Assembly: GCF_001425355.1 (NCBI RefSeq)
Contig: NZ_LMQN01000021.1
Location: forward strand, 11,346 to 75,345
Origin: Chryseobacterium sp. Leaf405
Lineage (GTDB): Bacteria; Bacteroidota; Bacteroidia; Flavobacteriales; Weeksellaceae
Direction of reading: 5' to 3'
DNA length: 64,000 bases
Shown here: positions 17,185-26,373 of the stretch, one piece after another
Numbering within the stretch: the first letter of the stretch is position 1
Layout of the letters: the number at the start of each line of letters is the position of its first letter
The notes under the pieces: generated by a model
Told to the model about the DNA's origin: nothing
Database searches by the model: none
What the model saw: the letters and a program-made list of their open reading frames with translations, nothing else
Made by a program: the position numbers and the translations under genes

Positions 17185-18603
17185 CTATCTTTTAATTTTT
17201 GATAACAGCATTTTTTTTTCGGAATAAATCAAAATTCCTGCATAGACTAAGAACAGTAGATTCCCGATCCATATATTATAATCAAAGAATTCAACAATCA
17301 TATAACTGAAGACGGCCAAAAGTACTACGAAAAAAGATATTTTCCTCATTCTGTAAGGGATTGGATAGTATTTTTGACCTAGCCAATAGGAAAGAACCAT
17401 CATGAAGAAATATGCAGCTAAGGTCACCCAGGCGGAAACCATGAAACCGTAAGTTTTCAATAAAGTTAAATTTAATATAATCGTAATAATCGCCCCTGTC
17501 CAGGAAATGTAAGTTCCGATTCTTGTTCTGTCAGTCACTTTATACCAAGTCGAAAGATTATAATAAATTCCAAAAAATAAATTGGCAATTACAATAATCG
17601 GGATGATATTAATGGCAATCCAATAAGAACTGTTTGGAACCAGTAAAAGTTTAAGCCAAGATACATTGGCAATAATTCCCAGTGCAACGATTGATGCAAA
17701 AAAAGAGAAATATTCCGTCACTTTTGCGTAGGTATATTTGGCGTTTTCGTTGTTCATCTGCTTAAAGAAAAACGGCTCAATTCCCATTCTGTAAGCGGTC
17801 ACGAAAAGTGTCATCAAGACTGCCATTTTATAGCAGCCACCGTAAGCTCCGGCATTTTCATCTTCAATTAAAAATTTCTGTATGGATTTATCAAAATTTT
17901 CATTCACCATAAAAGCCAAACCGGCAATCATAATCGGCCATGAATATTTGATCATTTGTGTAAAAAGATCTTTTGAAAACTGGAATTTCACTTTTAAAAG
18001 TATTGGGAAAACCAATACAACTCCCAAAAAACTTGCTGCCAAATTGCTGTAAAAAGGATAAGATACTTTTTCTTTCAACCCTAATTTTAAACTAAATTCT
18101 TGTGGGATATAAAGGAATAAAGCAATCGCAAAAGCACTTTGGAAAATAGCTTGGGTTACCCTGATTGTCGTATATTTTATTGGTTTGTTGTGAAATCTGA
18201 ACCAAGCTAAAGGAATAACCAAAATATTGTCAAAAAAAGCAATCCATGCAAACCATCGGATATATTCAGGGTTGGAAGAATAATCTAATGCGTCGGCTAT
18301 AGGTTGGTTAAATAATAAGACAAGTAGTAAAAAAACAGAAGATAAGCCTGTCAGAAACCAAAATGAGGTATTGAAAACTTTCTGTTCATTTTCTTTATCA
18401 GATGAAAATCTAAAATAGGCAGTTTCAAAACCGAAAGAAAGTACAATATTTACAAAAGAAATCAATGCATACAGGTTGGTGAAAATTGCAAAAGCACTGT
18501 TGTCGATATTTTTAATAAACAGATAATTAAGCAATACAACAATAATCCTCGGCATAATCGCCCCAATTCCATATATAATTGTCTCGTTGAGAAGTTTCTT
18601 CAA
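17185..18603 (-). CDS. Oligosaccharide flippase family membrane protein (MOP/Wzx-like)
   Basis: A 472-residue polytopic inner-membrane protein with about 12-14 hydrophobic helices. The N-terminal LNETIIYGIGAIMPRII and the charged residue at ETAYFRFSSDKE are typical of polysaccharide transporters of the MOP superfamily, which move lipid-linked glycans across the membrane. It is the first gene of the minus-strand envelope run and is followed by a sugar nucleotidyltransferase, which fits a role in surface glycan export. Confidence 0.88.
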   Translation of the reverse strand: MKKLLNETIIYGIGAIMPRIIVVLLNYLFIKNIDNSAFAIFTNLYALISFVNIVLSFGFETAYFRFSSDKENEQKVFNTSFWFLTGLSSVFLLLVLLFNQPIADALDYSSNPEYIRWFAWIAFFDNILVIPLAWFRFHNKPIKYTTIRVTQAIFQSAFAIALFLYIPQEFSLKLGLKEKVSYPFYSNLAASFLGVVLVFPILLKVKFQFSKDLFTQMIKYSWPIMIAGLAFMVNENFDKSIQKFLIEDENAGAYGGCYKMAVLMTLFVTAYRMGIEPFFFKQMNNENAKYTYAKVTEYFSFFASIVALGIIANVSWLKLLLVPNSSYWIAINIIPIIVIANLFFGIYYNLSTWYKVTDRTRIGTYISWTGAIITIILNLTLLKTYGFMVSAWVTLAAYFFMMVLSYWLGQKYYPIPYRMRKISFFVVLLAVFSYMIVEFFDYNIWIGNLLFLVYAGILIYSEKKMLLSKIKR

Positions 18604-18697
18604 AATGTGAAATTTTATGCAAATGTAAATAATTAGGAATTGATTTTTTATCAGGGAGGTTAAAATTCATTCATAAATCTTAATTTTGCTTTATTAC

Positions 18698-18792
18698 AGA
18701 AGTTAGAGATTGGAGATTAGAAATTAGTGATTACACTTTTTTAATTTTCAATATCAAAACTAACTTCTAAGATCTAACATCTAATTTCTAAG
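18698..18792. repeat. Extragenic inverted repeat (TTAGA family)
   Basis: Left arm built of AGAAGTTAGAGATTGGAG-type units (18698-18728) and right arm AACTAACTTCTAAGATCTAA-type units (18758-18790) are imperfect complements. A shorter relative lies at 46543-46604 between paaB and paaC. The repeat ends 8 bp before the pyrC start. Confidence 0.65.
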
Positions 18793-18798
18793 TAAAAA

Positions 18799-20130
18799 AT
18801 GAAGACCTTAATCAAAAACGTAAAAATCGTCAACGAAGGAGAGATCGTTGAAGGTGATATTTTAATTGAAAACGATTTAATTTCCAAAATAGATTCTCAA
18901 ATTTCTGAAGAAGCAGATCAAGTTATTGATGGTGAAGGAAAATATCTTTTACCGGGCGTTATTGATGATCAGGTGCATTTCCGTGATCCGGGTTTGACGC
19001 ATAAAGGCGATATTGAAACAGAATCCCGTGCAGCAATCGCAGGAGGAATTACCAGTTTTATCGATCAGCCTAACACTGTCCCTAATGCAGTTACTCAGGA
19101 ATTATTAGCAGATAAATATGAGATTGGATCTCAAAAAGCATATGCCAATTATGGTTTCATGATGGGCGGAACCAATGATAATTTAGAGGAAGTGTTGAAA
19201 ACAAATCCAAGAAATGTTCCCGGAATTAAATTGTTTTTAGGCTCTTCCACAGGAAATATGTTGGTTGACAATCCTGAAACGCTGGAGAATATTTTCAGCA
19301 ATACAAAAATGTTGATTGCTGTTCACTGCGAAGATGAAGCGACAATTAAAGCCAATACTCAAAAATATATGGATGAATATGGTGAAGATATTCCTGTAAA
19401 ATTCCATCATTTGATCAGAAGCGAGGAAGCTTGTTATAAATCTTCTTCAAAAGCGGTTGAATTGGCAAAGAAAACTGGTGCAAGACTTCACGTTTTTCAT
19501 TTGTCGACGGCAAAGGAAATGGAACTTTTCAGCAATGATATTCCTCTAAAAGATAAAAAAATTACTGCGGAAGTTTGTGTTCATCACCTGACTTTCACCA
19601 ATGAAGATTACGATACAAAAGGTGGATTGATAAAATGGAATCCGGCCGTAAAAACTCAAAAAGACAAAGACGGACTTTGGGAAGCATTATTGGATGACCG
19701 AATTGATGTGATTGCAACCGATCACGCACCTCACACGTGGGAAGAAAAGCAGAATGTGTATACAAAATGTCCTTCCGGAGCACCTTTGGTTCAACATTCT
19801 TTGGTTGTCATGTTGGAAAATTACATCAACGGAAAAATTTCTTTAGAGAAAATTGTTGAAAAAATGGCTCATAATCCTGCGATTCTTTTCAGGGTTGAAA
19901 AAAGAGGTTTCGTGAGAGAGGGTTACAAGGCAGATTTGGTTTTGGTTGATGTAAACGAAAACTGGACGGTTGCCAAAGAAAATATCCTTTACAAATGCGG
20001 TTGGAGCCCGTTGGAAGGAATGAATTTCCATTCTAAAGTTACTCACACTTTCGTCAACGGAAATTTGGTTTATGATAACGGAAAAATTAATGAACAGAAA
20101 TTCGGGGAGCGTTTGCTTTTTGAGATTTAG
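18799..20130 (+). CDS. pyrC: Dihydroorotase (class I, AllB/PyrC-like)
   Basis: A 443-residue amidohydrolase that cyclises N-carbamoyl-aspartate to dihydroorotate in pyrimidine synthesis. The carboxylated lysine is Lys144 (GIKLFLGSS), zinc ligands are His176 (AVHCEDE) and His234 (FHLSTAKE), and the catalytic Asp308 is in IATDHAPHTW. The first metal-binding motif, usually HxH, reads QVH here (Gln58-Val-His60 in DDQVHFRDPG). To my knowledge the same DDQVHF form occurs in other Bacteroidota dihydroorotases, so the gene is probably functional. The WG-repeat gene begins 22 bp downstream. Confidence 0.93.
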   Translation: MKTLIKNVKIVNEGEIVEGDILIENDLISKIDSQISEEADQVIDGEGKYLLPGVIDDQVHFRDPGLTHKGDIETESRAAIAGGITSFIDQPNTVPNAVTQELLADKYEIGSQKAYANYGFMMGGTNDNLEEVLKTNPRNVPGIKLFLGSSTGNMLVDNPETLENIFSNTKMLIAVHCEDEATIKANTQKYMDEYGEDIPVKFHHLIRSEEACYKSSSKAVELAKKTGARLHVFHLSTAKEMELFSNDIPLKDKKITAEVCVHHLTFTNEDYDTKGGLIKWNPAVKTQKDKDGLWEALLDDRIDVIATDHAPHTWEEKQNVYTKCPSGAPLVQHSLVVMLENYINGKISLEKIVEKMAHNPAILFRVEKRGFVREGYKADLVLVDVNENWTVAKENILYKCGWSPLEGMNFHSKVTHTFVNGNLVYDNGKINEQKFGERLLFEI

Positions 20131-20152
20131 TATCAAAAAAATCTAATATTAA

Positions 20153-21993
20153 ATGCTGTTCAGAATGATGAGAATGTTCGTGTTGTTTTTCTTGCTTTTT
20201 GTTTCCTGTGATTCTAAATCTCAAGAAAATGATAAAATGGATTTATCGAAGAAAAATATTTCGCATTGGGAGCTGGATAAGGAAACTAATTGGTTTAGGG
20301 TAAAGCTCAATAATCCTGATAAATGGGGATTTGTTAATAAAGACAGCATTATACAAATTCCTTTTGAATATGATTTTCTTAATCCATTTGAAAACGGACT
20401 TGCTTATGCAAAAAATGATGGGAAAGAATTTTTTATTACTAAGAATAATCTGAAATTAGAAGGAGATTATGATGGGATAAATGTTTTTTCTTACGGATTG
20501 GCTGCAGTTCACAAAAATGGAAAATGGGGTTTTATTGATAATTCTGGAAAGTTAATTATTCCATTGGTTTATGACAATGTTGATTATTTCAGATATAGTG
20601 GATTGGCTGCAGTAAAAAAAGATGGAAAAAGCGGATTTATAAATAAATTAGGAGCAGAAATTATCCCGATTATTTATGATGGAGCTTATCAGGAAATGAA
20701 AGATAGCAATGTTCTTGTTGAAAAAAATAAAAAATGGGCTGTATTTAATAATAAGGGTAAGCAACTTTCAGAATTTAAATATGATAATTTAAACAGTTTT
20801 AAAAGAGCTTATATTACAGATTTTTCAAAAGATATTTTTAAAAGAGATGAATCTACATTTTTTGAAAATGGAGCTGCTTTGGTAGAGACTAATGGTAAGT
20901 TTGAATTTATTAATTCCAGGGCACAAGCTGCTTTTCCTAATAATAAATTTGATTCTGCAACGGTTTTTGATACATATCATAATGCAATAGTTAAAAGAAA
21001 TGGAAAATACGGAATTATAAAACCTACTGGTGAATTTAGAATTCCGCTAGAATATGATTTTATTGAATATTATGATACCCATCATTTAAATTCTGAATAT
21101 TATAATGTCAAAAAAGGAAAAATATTTTTCTTCTATAATAAAGATTTAAAAAAAATAGGCGAATCAGAAGAACCAATATACAACGATTTTTCTGTTTCAA
21201 ATCCTACAATAACATACAAAAATCTAAAAGGAAAATATGGAATTGTTGATTGGCAAGGGAATGTCGTTATTCCTTTTGACTATGATGGAATTTACAAAAT
21301 TGAAGGGACTCATTTTTTAAGTGTTAAAAAAGGTAAATATTATGGTGTAATTTCGGAAAGTGGTAAAACGAAAATTCCGACAAAATATGAATCTCTTTTC
21401 CCGGTTTATGACAAATTTGATGATGAAGATTTAAGACAAAAAAACCTTTTTGTTGCTGATGAAAAACTCATCGACATCAACAACAAAATACTTATAAGGG
21501 AATATGATTCCATTATGCCAATTTTTTACAATCACAATAAGTTGATTGTTTCAAAAAATAAAAAATACGGAATTATTGATGTTGATAATAAAATCTTATT
21601 ACCCATAGTATATGATGAAATTTCAAATTGGGTAGAATATGGACCAGAAAAAAGACATTTTATCAAAAAAAATGGAAAAACAGGATTGATTGAATCTGAA
21701 ACATTCAAAATAATTATTCCTCCTATTTATGATAGATTTGAACAAAGGATGAATTTAGTTTTGCAGATAAAAATAACAAATATGGTATTCTGAATATTGA
21801 TAATGAAACGATTTGTCCTTTTATATATGATGAAATAAAACCAAATGTTTTTTATGGATATAGTTTAAAAAAAGAGAATGATGAAATTTTTGGTAAAAAA
21901 GGAAATTACTATTACCAAATCGATGAAAAAGGAAAAATTTTGAAAGATATTTCTCTAAAAATATACGAAGAGAAAACAAATTTTGATAAATAA
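20153..21993 (+). pseudogene. WG-repeat lipoprotein interrupted by a single-base frameshift
   Basis: A WG-repeat protein with a lipoprotein signal peptide (FVLFFLLFVSC) and about ten in-frame beta-hairpin repeats of the form KYGIIDxxxKxxxPxxYDxI. The main frame stops at 21793 after an unrelated tail (QIKITNMVF). From about 21760 another frame immediately continues with FADKNNKYGILNIDNETICP and FIYDEI, a perfect eleventh repeat, and runs to TAA 21993. One missing T in the AGTTTTGC stretch at 21757-21764 would rejoin the frames. This can be a real pseudogene, a recent mutation or a base-call error in a homopolymer. WG-repeat proteins have no defined activity. Confidence 0.8.
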
Positions 21994-22036
21994 TCTTGAC
22001 TGTAGAAAAATTCTTTTTTGAAGTTCAGGAATAAAT

Positions 22037-22076
22037 AAAACAAAGCCTTTTCAAATTTGGAAAGGCTTTGTTTTCT
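22037..22076. terminator. Bidirectional terminator
   Basis: Perfect 14-bp arms AAAACAAAGCCTTT (22037-22050) and AAAGGCTTTGTTTT (22061-22074) with a 10-nt loop, between the WG-repeat gene and the convergent azoreductase gene. Confidence 0.88.
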
Positions 22077-22095
22077 GACACTTATTATCTAAAAA

Positions 22096-22698
22096 TTAAT
22101 CGATAACAATACTGTTAATTGCTTTTTCCATAGAAGTTTCCTGAATTCCTGGAATTGCCAGACCTTCTGCACGGAAAACACTTACATCTTTAACGCCATA
22201 AAAACCAAAGATATTTTTGACGTAAGGTACATTAGAATCATTACTTTGATACGGACCTTCTGAATAAATATTGCCAGAAGTGAAAGCAATATATAATTTT
22301 TTATCATTCAAAAGACCTTGAGGACCGTTTTCATCATATTTAAAAGTGTACCCAGCCCTTGAAGTAAAATCAAAATAAGCTCTGAGCGTAGCGGGAACTG
22401 AAAAATTGTACATCGGAGACTCTACCACAATAATATCTGCTTCCTGCAATTCTGCAATTAATCCCTGAGAATATTTGTTGATTTCTTCCTGTTCCGGCGA
22501 ATGACTTTCTGCAGGCGAGAAAAAAGTATTGATGTGCACTTCCTCCAAAAACGGAACCGGATTTTTCGTCAGGTCACGTTCCTTTATAACTACATCTGAA
22601 TATTTTTCCTGAATTTTTTCAATAACAGCATTTCCTAATTTTCTGCTGTCGGATATTCCAACTCTTGGGCTTGAAATAATGTGAAGGATATTTTTCAT
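22096..22698 (-). CDS. azoR: FMN-dependent NADH-azoreductase / quinone reductase
   Basis: A 200-residue flavodoxin-fold reductase that uses NADH and FMN to reduce quinones and azo bonds by two electrons. The SSPRVGISDSRKLG phosphate-binding loop, VESPMYNFSVPATLRAYFD (FMN-binding MYNF motif) and the FTSGNIYSEGP segment match AzoR. Length equals that of E. coli AzoR. It is divergent from an HxlR-family regulator with a shared 110-bp control region containing a 9-bp palindrome, so it is the probable target of that regulator. Confidence 0.9.
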   Translation of the reverse strand: MKNILHIISSPRVGISDSRKLGNAVIEKIQEKYSDVVIKERDLTKNPVPFLEEVHINTFFSPAESHSPEQEEINKYSQGLIAELQEADIIVVESPMYNFSVPATLRAYFDFTSRAGYTFKYDENGPQGLLNDKKLYIAFTSGNIYSEGPYQSNDSNVPYVKNIFGFYGVKDVSVFRAEGLAIPGIQETSMEKAINSIVID

Positions 22699-22723
22699 GT
22701 TTTAAATTTTAAAATTTCTTTGA

Positions 22724-22731
22724 CAAAATTA
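22724..22731 (-). promoter_or_regulatory. -7 box of azoR
   Basis: Minus-strand TAATTTTG matches TAnnTTTG, 26 bp before the azoR start. A TTTTG lies 15 bp further upstream, somewhat too close for a standard -33 element. Confidence 0.4.
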
Positions 22732-22733
22732 TG

Positions 22734-22741
22734 TACATTTG
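22734..22741 (+). promoter_or_regulatory. Candidate -7 box of the HxlR gene
   Basis: TACATTTG matches TAnnTTTG on the plus strand, 67 bp upstream of the regulator start. The palindrome at 22765-22786 would then lie just downstream of transcription start. Confidence 0.35.
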
Positions 22742-22764
22742 CTTATCAAAAGTTAGTAGTAAAC

Positions 22765-22786
22765 AAAAGGTTAGCAGTAACCTTTT
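22765..22786. promoter_or_regulatory. Palindromic operator between azoR and HxlR gene
   Basis: AAAAGGTTA and its exact complement TAACCTTTT flank GCAG. A degenerate related half-site (AAAAGTTAGTAGTAAAC) lies directly before it at 22749-22764. Position and symmetry suit a dimeric winged-helix HxlR repressor. Confidence 0.6.
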
Positions 22787-22808
22787 AGTTAGTTGAAAAA
22801 TTTGAACT

Positions 22809-23183
22809 ATGGATAATACAGTTGCTTTAGAAGAACCAATAACCGCACAAAGATGTTCTGAAAACCTTTCCTCAGTAGAAGATGCCATTTATGTCATCGG
22901 CGGAAAATGGAAACTGAAGATCATTATTGTATTACAGGAAAATGGAAATATCCGTTTTAATGAATTACAAAGAACAATTAAAGGAATTTCAGCAAGGGTA
23001 CTTTCCAACGAGTTAAAAGATTTGGAATTAAATGGTTTCGTGAAAAGAGTAGTACATACCGAGCAAACGCCGATTGTTGTAGAATATATTTCAACAGATT
23101 ACAGCCGAACCCTAAAACCTGTTATTATGGCGCTTTCACAATGGGGCAGAACACATAAGCTAAAAATTAAAGAAGATTTTTAA
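22809..23183 (+). CDS. HxlR-family transcriptional regulator (YodB/HypR-like)
   Basis: A 124-residue winged-helix MarR-like dimeric regulator of the HxlR family. The characteristic CSENLSSVEDAIYVIGGKWK start contains a single N-terminal Cys16, followed by the recognition helix region RFNELQRTIKGISARVLSNE and the wing. In Bacillus, YodB and HypR use an N-terminal Cys at the equivalent place to sense quinones or disulfide stress, and YodB represses azoR1. The gene is divergent from azoR here, so the same logic is likely: electrophile sensing by Cys16 with release of azoR. That mechanism is inferred from the family and the layout. Confidence 0.88.
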   Translation: MDNTVALEEPITAQRCSENLSSVEDAIYVIGGKWKLKIIIVLQENGNIRFNELQRTIKGISARVLSNELKDLELNGFVKRVVHTEQTPIVVEYISTDYSRTLKPVIMALSQWGRTHKLKIKEDF

Positions 23184-23288
23184 ATTTAAAATGTAAAATA
23201 ATCATCAATAGGAATTGGCTTTAGCCTAAAATTATTAAAACAAAAACGACTGCAAACTGCAGCCGATTTATAATAATAATTTGAACGC

Positions 23289-25586
23289 TTATTTTTTAGG
23301 TTTTGAACTCATATAAAAACTCAGTTTTCCGCCGTTCATAATCTCAGAATGTTTCAGCGTAAAGTTTTCAATTTCTTTTCCATTCAAAAGAACTTTTTGA
23401 ACATATACGTTTTTCGAATCTTGATTGATCGCTTCAATTTCAAACGTTTTTCCGTTCTCCAAATTTAAAATAGCGTTATCAATTGCCGGACTTCCAATTA
23501 TATAATTTTCCGATCCCGGAGCAACCGGATAAAAGCCAAGCGAACTTAAAATATACCAGGCACTCATTTGCCCTGCATCATCGTTTCCGCCCAATCCATC
23601 GTGAGTTGCTTTATACTGCATTTCTAAAATTCGTCTAATCTGAGCCTGAGTTTTCCAAGGTTGCCCTGCCCAATTGTAGAAATAAGCAACATGATGCGCC
23701 GGTTCATTTCCATGGACATAGCCTCCAATAATTCCTTCTCTTGTAATATCTTCCGTGTCTGCGAAAAACTCGTCTGGCAAATGCATGGTGAACAATTCGT
23801 CCAGTTTTGCAGCGAATTTTTTCTTTCCGCCCATCAGCGTAATTAATTCATCCGGATTTTGAGGAACAAAGAAACTGTAATTCCATGAATTTCCTTCAAT
23901 GAAGCCTTGGCCGTGGGTACTCAACTCATTGAAATCTTTCTTAAAACTTCCATCCGCCAAACGGGGACGCATAAATCCGATGGTTTTATCAAAATTATTT
24001 TTCCAGTTTTCAGAACGTTTGATAAATTGATTGTAAATTTCCGTTTCGCCCAAATGTTTCGCCAACTGAGCAATTGCCCAATCATCATAAGCATATTCCA
24101 AGGTATTGGAAACTGAAGTTCCACTTTTTTCAGCCGGAATATATCCTTTGTCAATGTAAAGTCCGATGCCTTCGTAATCTCTTTTGTTGGCAGTTTCCAC
24201 GCAAGCTAGTAATGCTGCTTTTTTATCACCTTGATAATTTCCTTTAATAATTGCATCTGCAACCACGCTTACACTGTGATAGCCGCTCATACACCAATTG
24301 TCATTCGCATAATGCGACCAGATCGGCAACATTTTCATTGAAAACTGATCGTAATGAGCCATCATCGATTTCACCATATCACCGTTTCTTTTAGGTTGAA
24401 TAATATTAAAGAAAGGGTGAAGCGCACGGTAGGTGTCCCAAAGTGAAAACGTTGTATAATTGGTAAAATTATCCGCTTTATGAATGTTCTGATCTAACCC
24501 TTTATATTCTCCGTTTACATCCATGTAAGTTGTGGGATTGATAAAAGTATGATACATTGCTGTATAAAAATTCGTTTTTTCTGTTTCTGAACCTTTAATG
24601 ACAATTTTATTGAGTTCTTTATTCCAGTTTTCCTGAGTTTGTTGTTTAACCTGGTCAAAAGATAAATTTCCGGCTTCTGTTTCTAAATTTTCTAATGCGT
24701 TGGCCTGACTTACCGGAGAAATTGCCAGTTTAACTTCAATCGCTTCATTTTCATTCGTGTCAAAATCAAAATACATTTTCAGGTTTTTTCCTGCGATTTC
24801 CGGAAAGTTTTTAGTCTGATCGAATTTTCTCCAAAATCCATTATAAACGTTTTTTCCATCATAATTTTTCTGACCGTAAGATTTAAATGGCTTCGAAAAT
24901 TTCATCGCAAAATAAACAGTTCTGGTTCTTGCCCAGCCGTTGGTTTGTCGATATCCTGTAATAGTATTTCCGTTTTCTACACGAACGTAGGTCCAGATAT
25001 TTTTACCTTCATAATTATAAATTCCTGCCATCAAATCTAAGATGATATGTGCCTGATCTGACTTTGGAAAAGTATATCGGTGAACTCCGACTCTTGTCGT
25101 TGCTGTCATTTCAGCTAAAATGTTATGATCGTCTAATTTTACTTTGTAATATCCGGCTTCTGCAATTTCGTTTTGATGGGAGAATCTGCTTCTGTAGCCA
25201 CTTTCAGGATTGGTTGCCGTTCCGGGATTCAACTGTAATTTTCCAACAGTCGGCATGATTAAAAAATCGCCCAAATCGGAATGTCCCGTTCCGCTGAAAT
25301 GGGTCGAACTGAAACCTACAATCGTTTTATCTTCATATCGATAACCTGCACAATATTTATAAACGTCACCATTATATTTTCCGTTGAGTTCATAAGAGAT
25401 AGTATCAGTTTCAGGACTTAGCTGAATGGCTCCGAAAGGTGCGGTTGCTCCTGGATAAGTATGTCCCATTTTTTCCGTTCCGATCAACGGATTGACATAT
25501 TGATAGAGTTTTTCGAATTTTTGAGCTTTAAGATGTAAACTAAAAAATAGAAGAAATAATAAGACAGCAGTTCCCGAATTTTTCAT
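23289..25586 (-). CDS. Secreted GH92 alpha-mannosidase
   Basis: A 765-residue exported exo-alpha-mannosidase of glycoside hydrolase family 92, a calcium-dependent inverting enzyme group acting on host or yeast mannan and N-glycans. The signal peptide is residues 1-21. The family hallmarks are YVNPLIGTEKMGHTYPGAT near the N-terminus, the FSSTHFSGTGHSD segment, and the C-terminal domain with the GNDDAGQMSAWYILSSLGFYP motif including catalytic acids. Length is typical of single GH92 proteins. There is no SusC/SusD pair or other glycosidase next to it, so it is not part of a full polysaccharide-utilisation locus in this window. Confidence 0.93.
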   Translation of the reverse strand: MKNSGTAVLLFLLFFSLHLKAQKFEKLYQYVNPLIGTEKMGHTYPGATAPFGAIQLSPETDTISYELNGKYNGDVYKYCAGYRYEDKTIVGFSSTHFSGTGHSDLGDFLIMPTVGKLQLNPGTATNPESGYRSRFSHQNEIAEAGYYKVKLDDHNILAEMTATTRVGVHRYTFPKSDQAHIILDLMAGIYNYEGKNIWTYVRVENGNTITGYRQTNGWARTRTVYFAMKFSKPFKSYGQKNYDGKNVYNGFWRKFDQTKNFPEIAGKNLKMYFDFDTNENEAIEVKLAISPVSQANALENLETEAGNLSFDQVKQQTQENWNKELNKIVIKGSETEKTNFYTAMYHTFINPTTYMDVNGEYKGLDQNIHKADNFTNYTTFSLWDTYRALHPFFNIIQPKRNGDMVKSMMAHYDQFSMKMLPIWSHYANDNWCMSGYHSVSVVADAIIKGNYQGDKKAALLACVETANKRDYEGIGLYIDKGYIPAEKSGTSVSNTLEYAYDDWAIAQLAKHLGETEIYNQFIKRSENWKNNFDKTIGFMRPRLADGSFKKDFNELSTHGQGFIEGNSWNYSFFVPQNPDELITLMGGKKKFAAKLDELFTMHLPDEFFADTEDITREGIIGGYVHGNEPAHHVAYFYNWAGQPWKTQAQIRRILEMQYKATHDGLGGNDDAGQMSAWYILSSLGFYPVAPGSENYIIGSPAIDNAILNLENGKTFEIEAINQDSKNVYVQKVLLNGKEIENFTLKHSEIMNGGKLSFYMSSKPKK

Positions 25587-25672
25587 GAATGATAATTTTT
25601 CAAAGGATAAAAATACTTAAAATTCAAGAATAATTAATGAGTGCTTTACTTTAAGGAAAATTCATTTCAAAC

Positions 25673-26359
25673 TTATTCTTTTTCAGAAAACCGGAAGCCA
25701 ATTCCATGAAGATTTTCAATGACAATGTTTTCCTGATTGGCAAATACTTTTCGTAATCTTGAAATGAAAACATCGAGACTTCGTCCCATAAAATAATCAT
25801 CGTCACCCCAAACTACCTTCAAAATATCCTGCCTTTTCAAGACGGTATTTTTATTGCGGATGAAATAGAGAAGCAATTCAGATTCTCTTTGAGTAAGAGT
25901 TGTTGTATTTTGATTATCTGTTAAGGTATAATTTTTAGGATCAAAATTATATTTTCCTACCTTATATTGTGTTTGAGAATTGTCTGTTTTTTTTGAGCGT
26001 TTCAGGAAAACTTCAATTTTTAAAATGAGTTCTTCAATGCTGAAAGGCTTTACCAGATAATCATCTGCGCCAATTTTTAACCCTTTAATTCTGTCTTCTT
26101 TCAACGCTTTTGCAGAAAGGAAAATGATGGGGATTTCAGAATTTTTATCACGAATTTGTTGTGCTAATTCAAAACCGTTCAATTCAGGCATCATAATGTC
26201 CAACAGGCAAATATCAAAACTTTCCATATTGAAGGCATTCAATGCAGATTTTCCGTCCGAATAATGATTGATTTCATAATAATTTTCCAAGCTGTCCTGA
26301 ATCAGAAAAGCGATGGTTTGATCATCTTCGGCATATAAAATTTTGGATTTTTCCATCAT
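25673..26359 (-). CDS. OmpR-family response regulator (RprY-like)
   Basis: A 228-residue response regulator. The receiver has acidic pocket ED-D at residues 11-13, phospho-acceptor Asp54 (CLLDIMMPE) and the conserved Lys in DDYLVKPFS. A winged-helix output domain follows from about 130 (LTQRESELLLYF, VWGDDDYFMGRSLDVFISRLRK). It is encoded 14 bp after its sensor kinase in one transcription unit. In Bacteroidota the closest well-known pair of this design is RprX/RprY. An ATG one codon downstream (26356) is an equally good start. Confidence 0.92.
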   Translation of the reverse strand: MMEKSKILYAEDDQTIAFLIQDSLENYYEINHYSDGKSALNAFNMESFDICLLDIMMPELNGFELAQQIRDKNSEIPIIFLSAKALKEDRIKGLKIGADDYLVKPFSIEELILKIEVFLKRSKKTDNSQTQYKVGKYNFDPKNYTLTDNQNTTTLTQRESELLLYFIRNKNTVLKRQDILKVVWGDDDYFMGRSLDVFISRLRKVFANQENIVIENLHGIGFRFSEKE

Positions 26360-26373
26360 TTACTATTATTAAT

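Noticed and set aside
20153..21993. Programmed ribosomal frameshift in the WG-repeat gene
   Set aside because: The junction AGTTTTGC shows no canonical slippery heptamer followed by a structure, and WG-repeat proteins need no such control. Mutation or sequence error is simpler.
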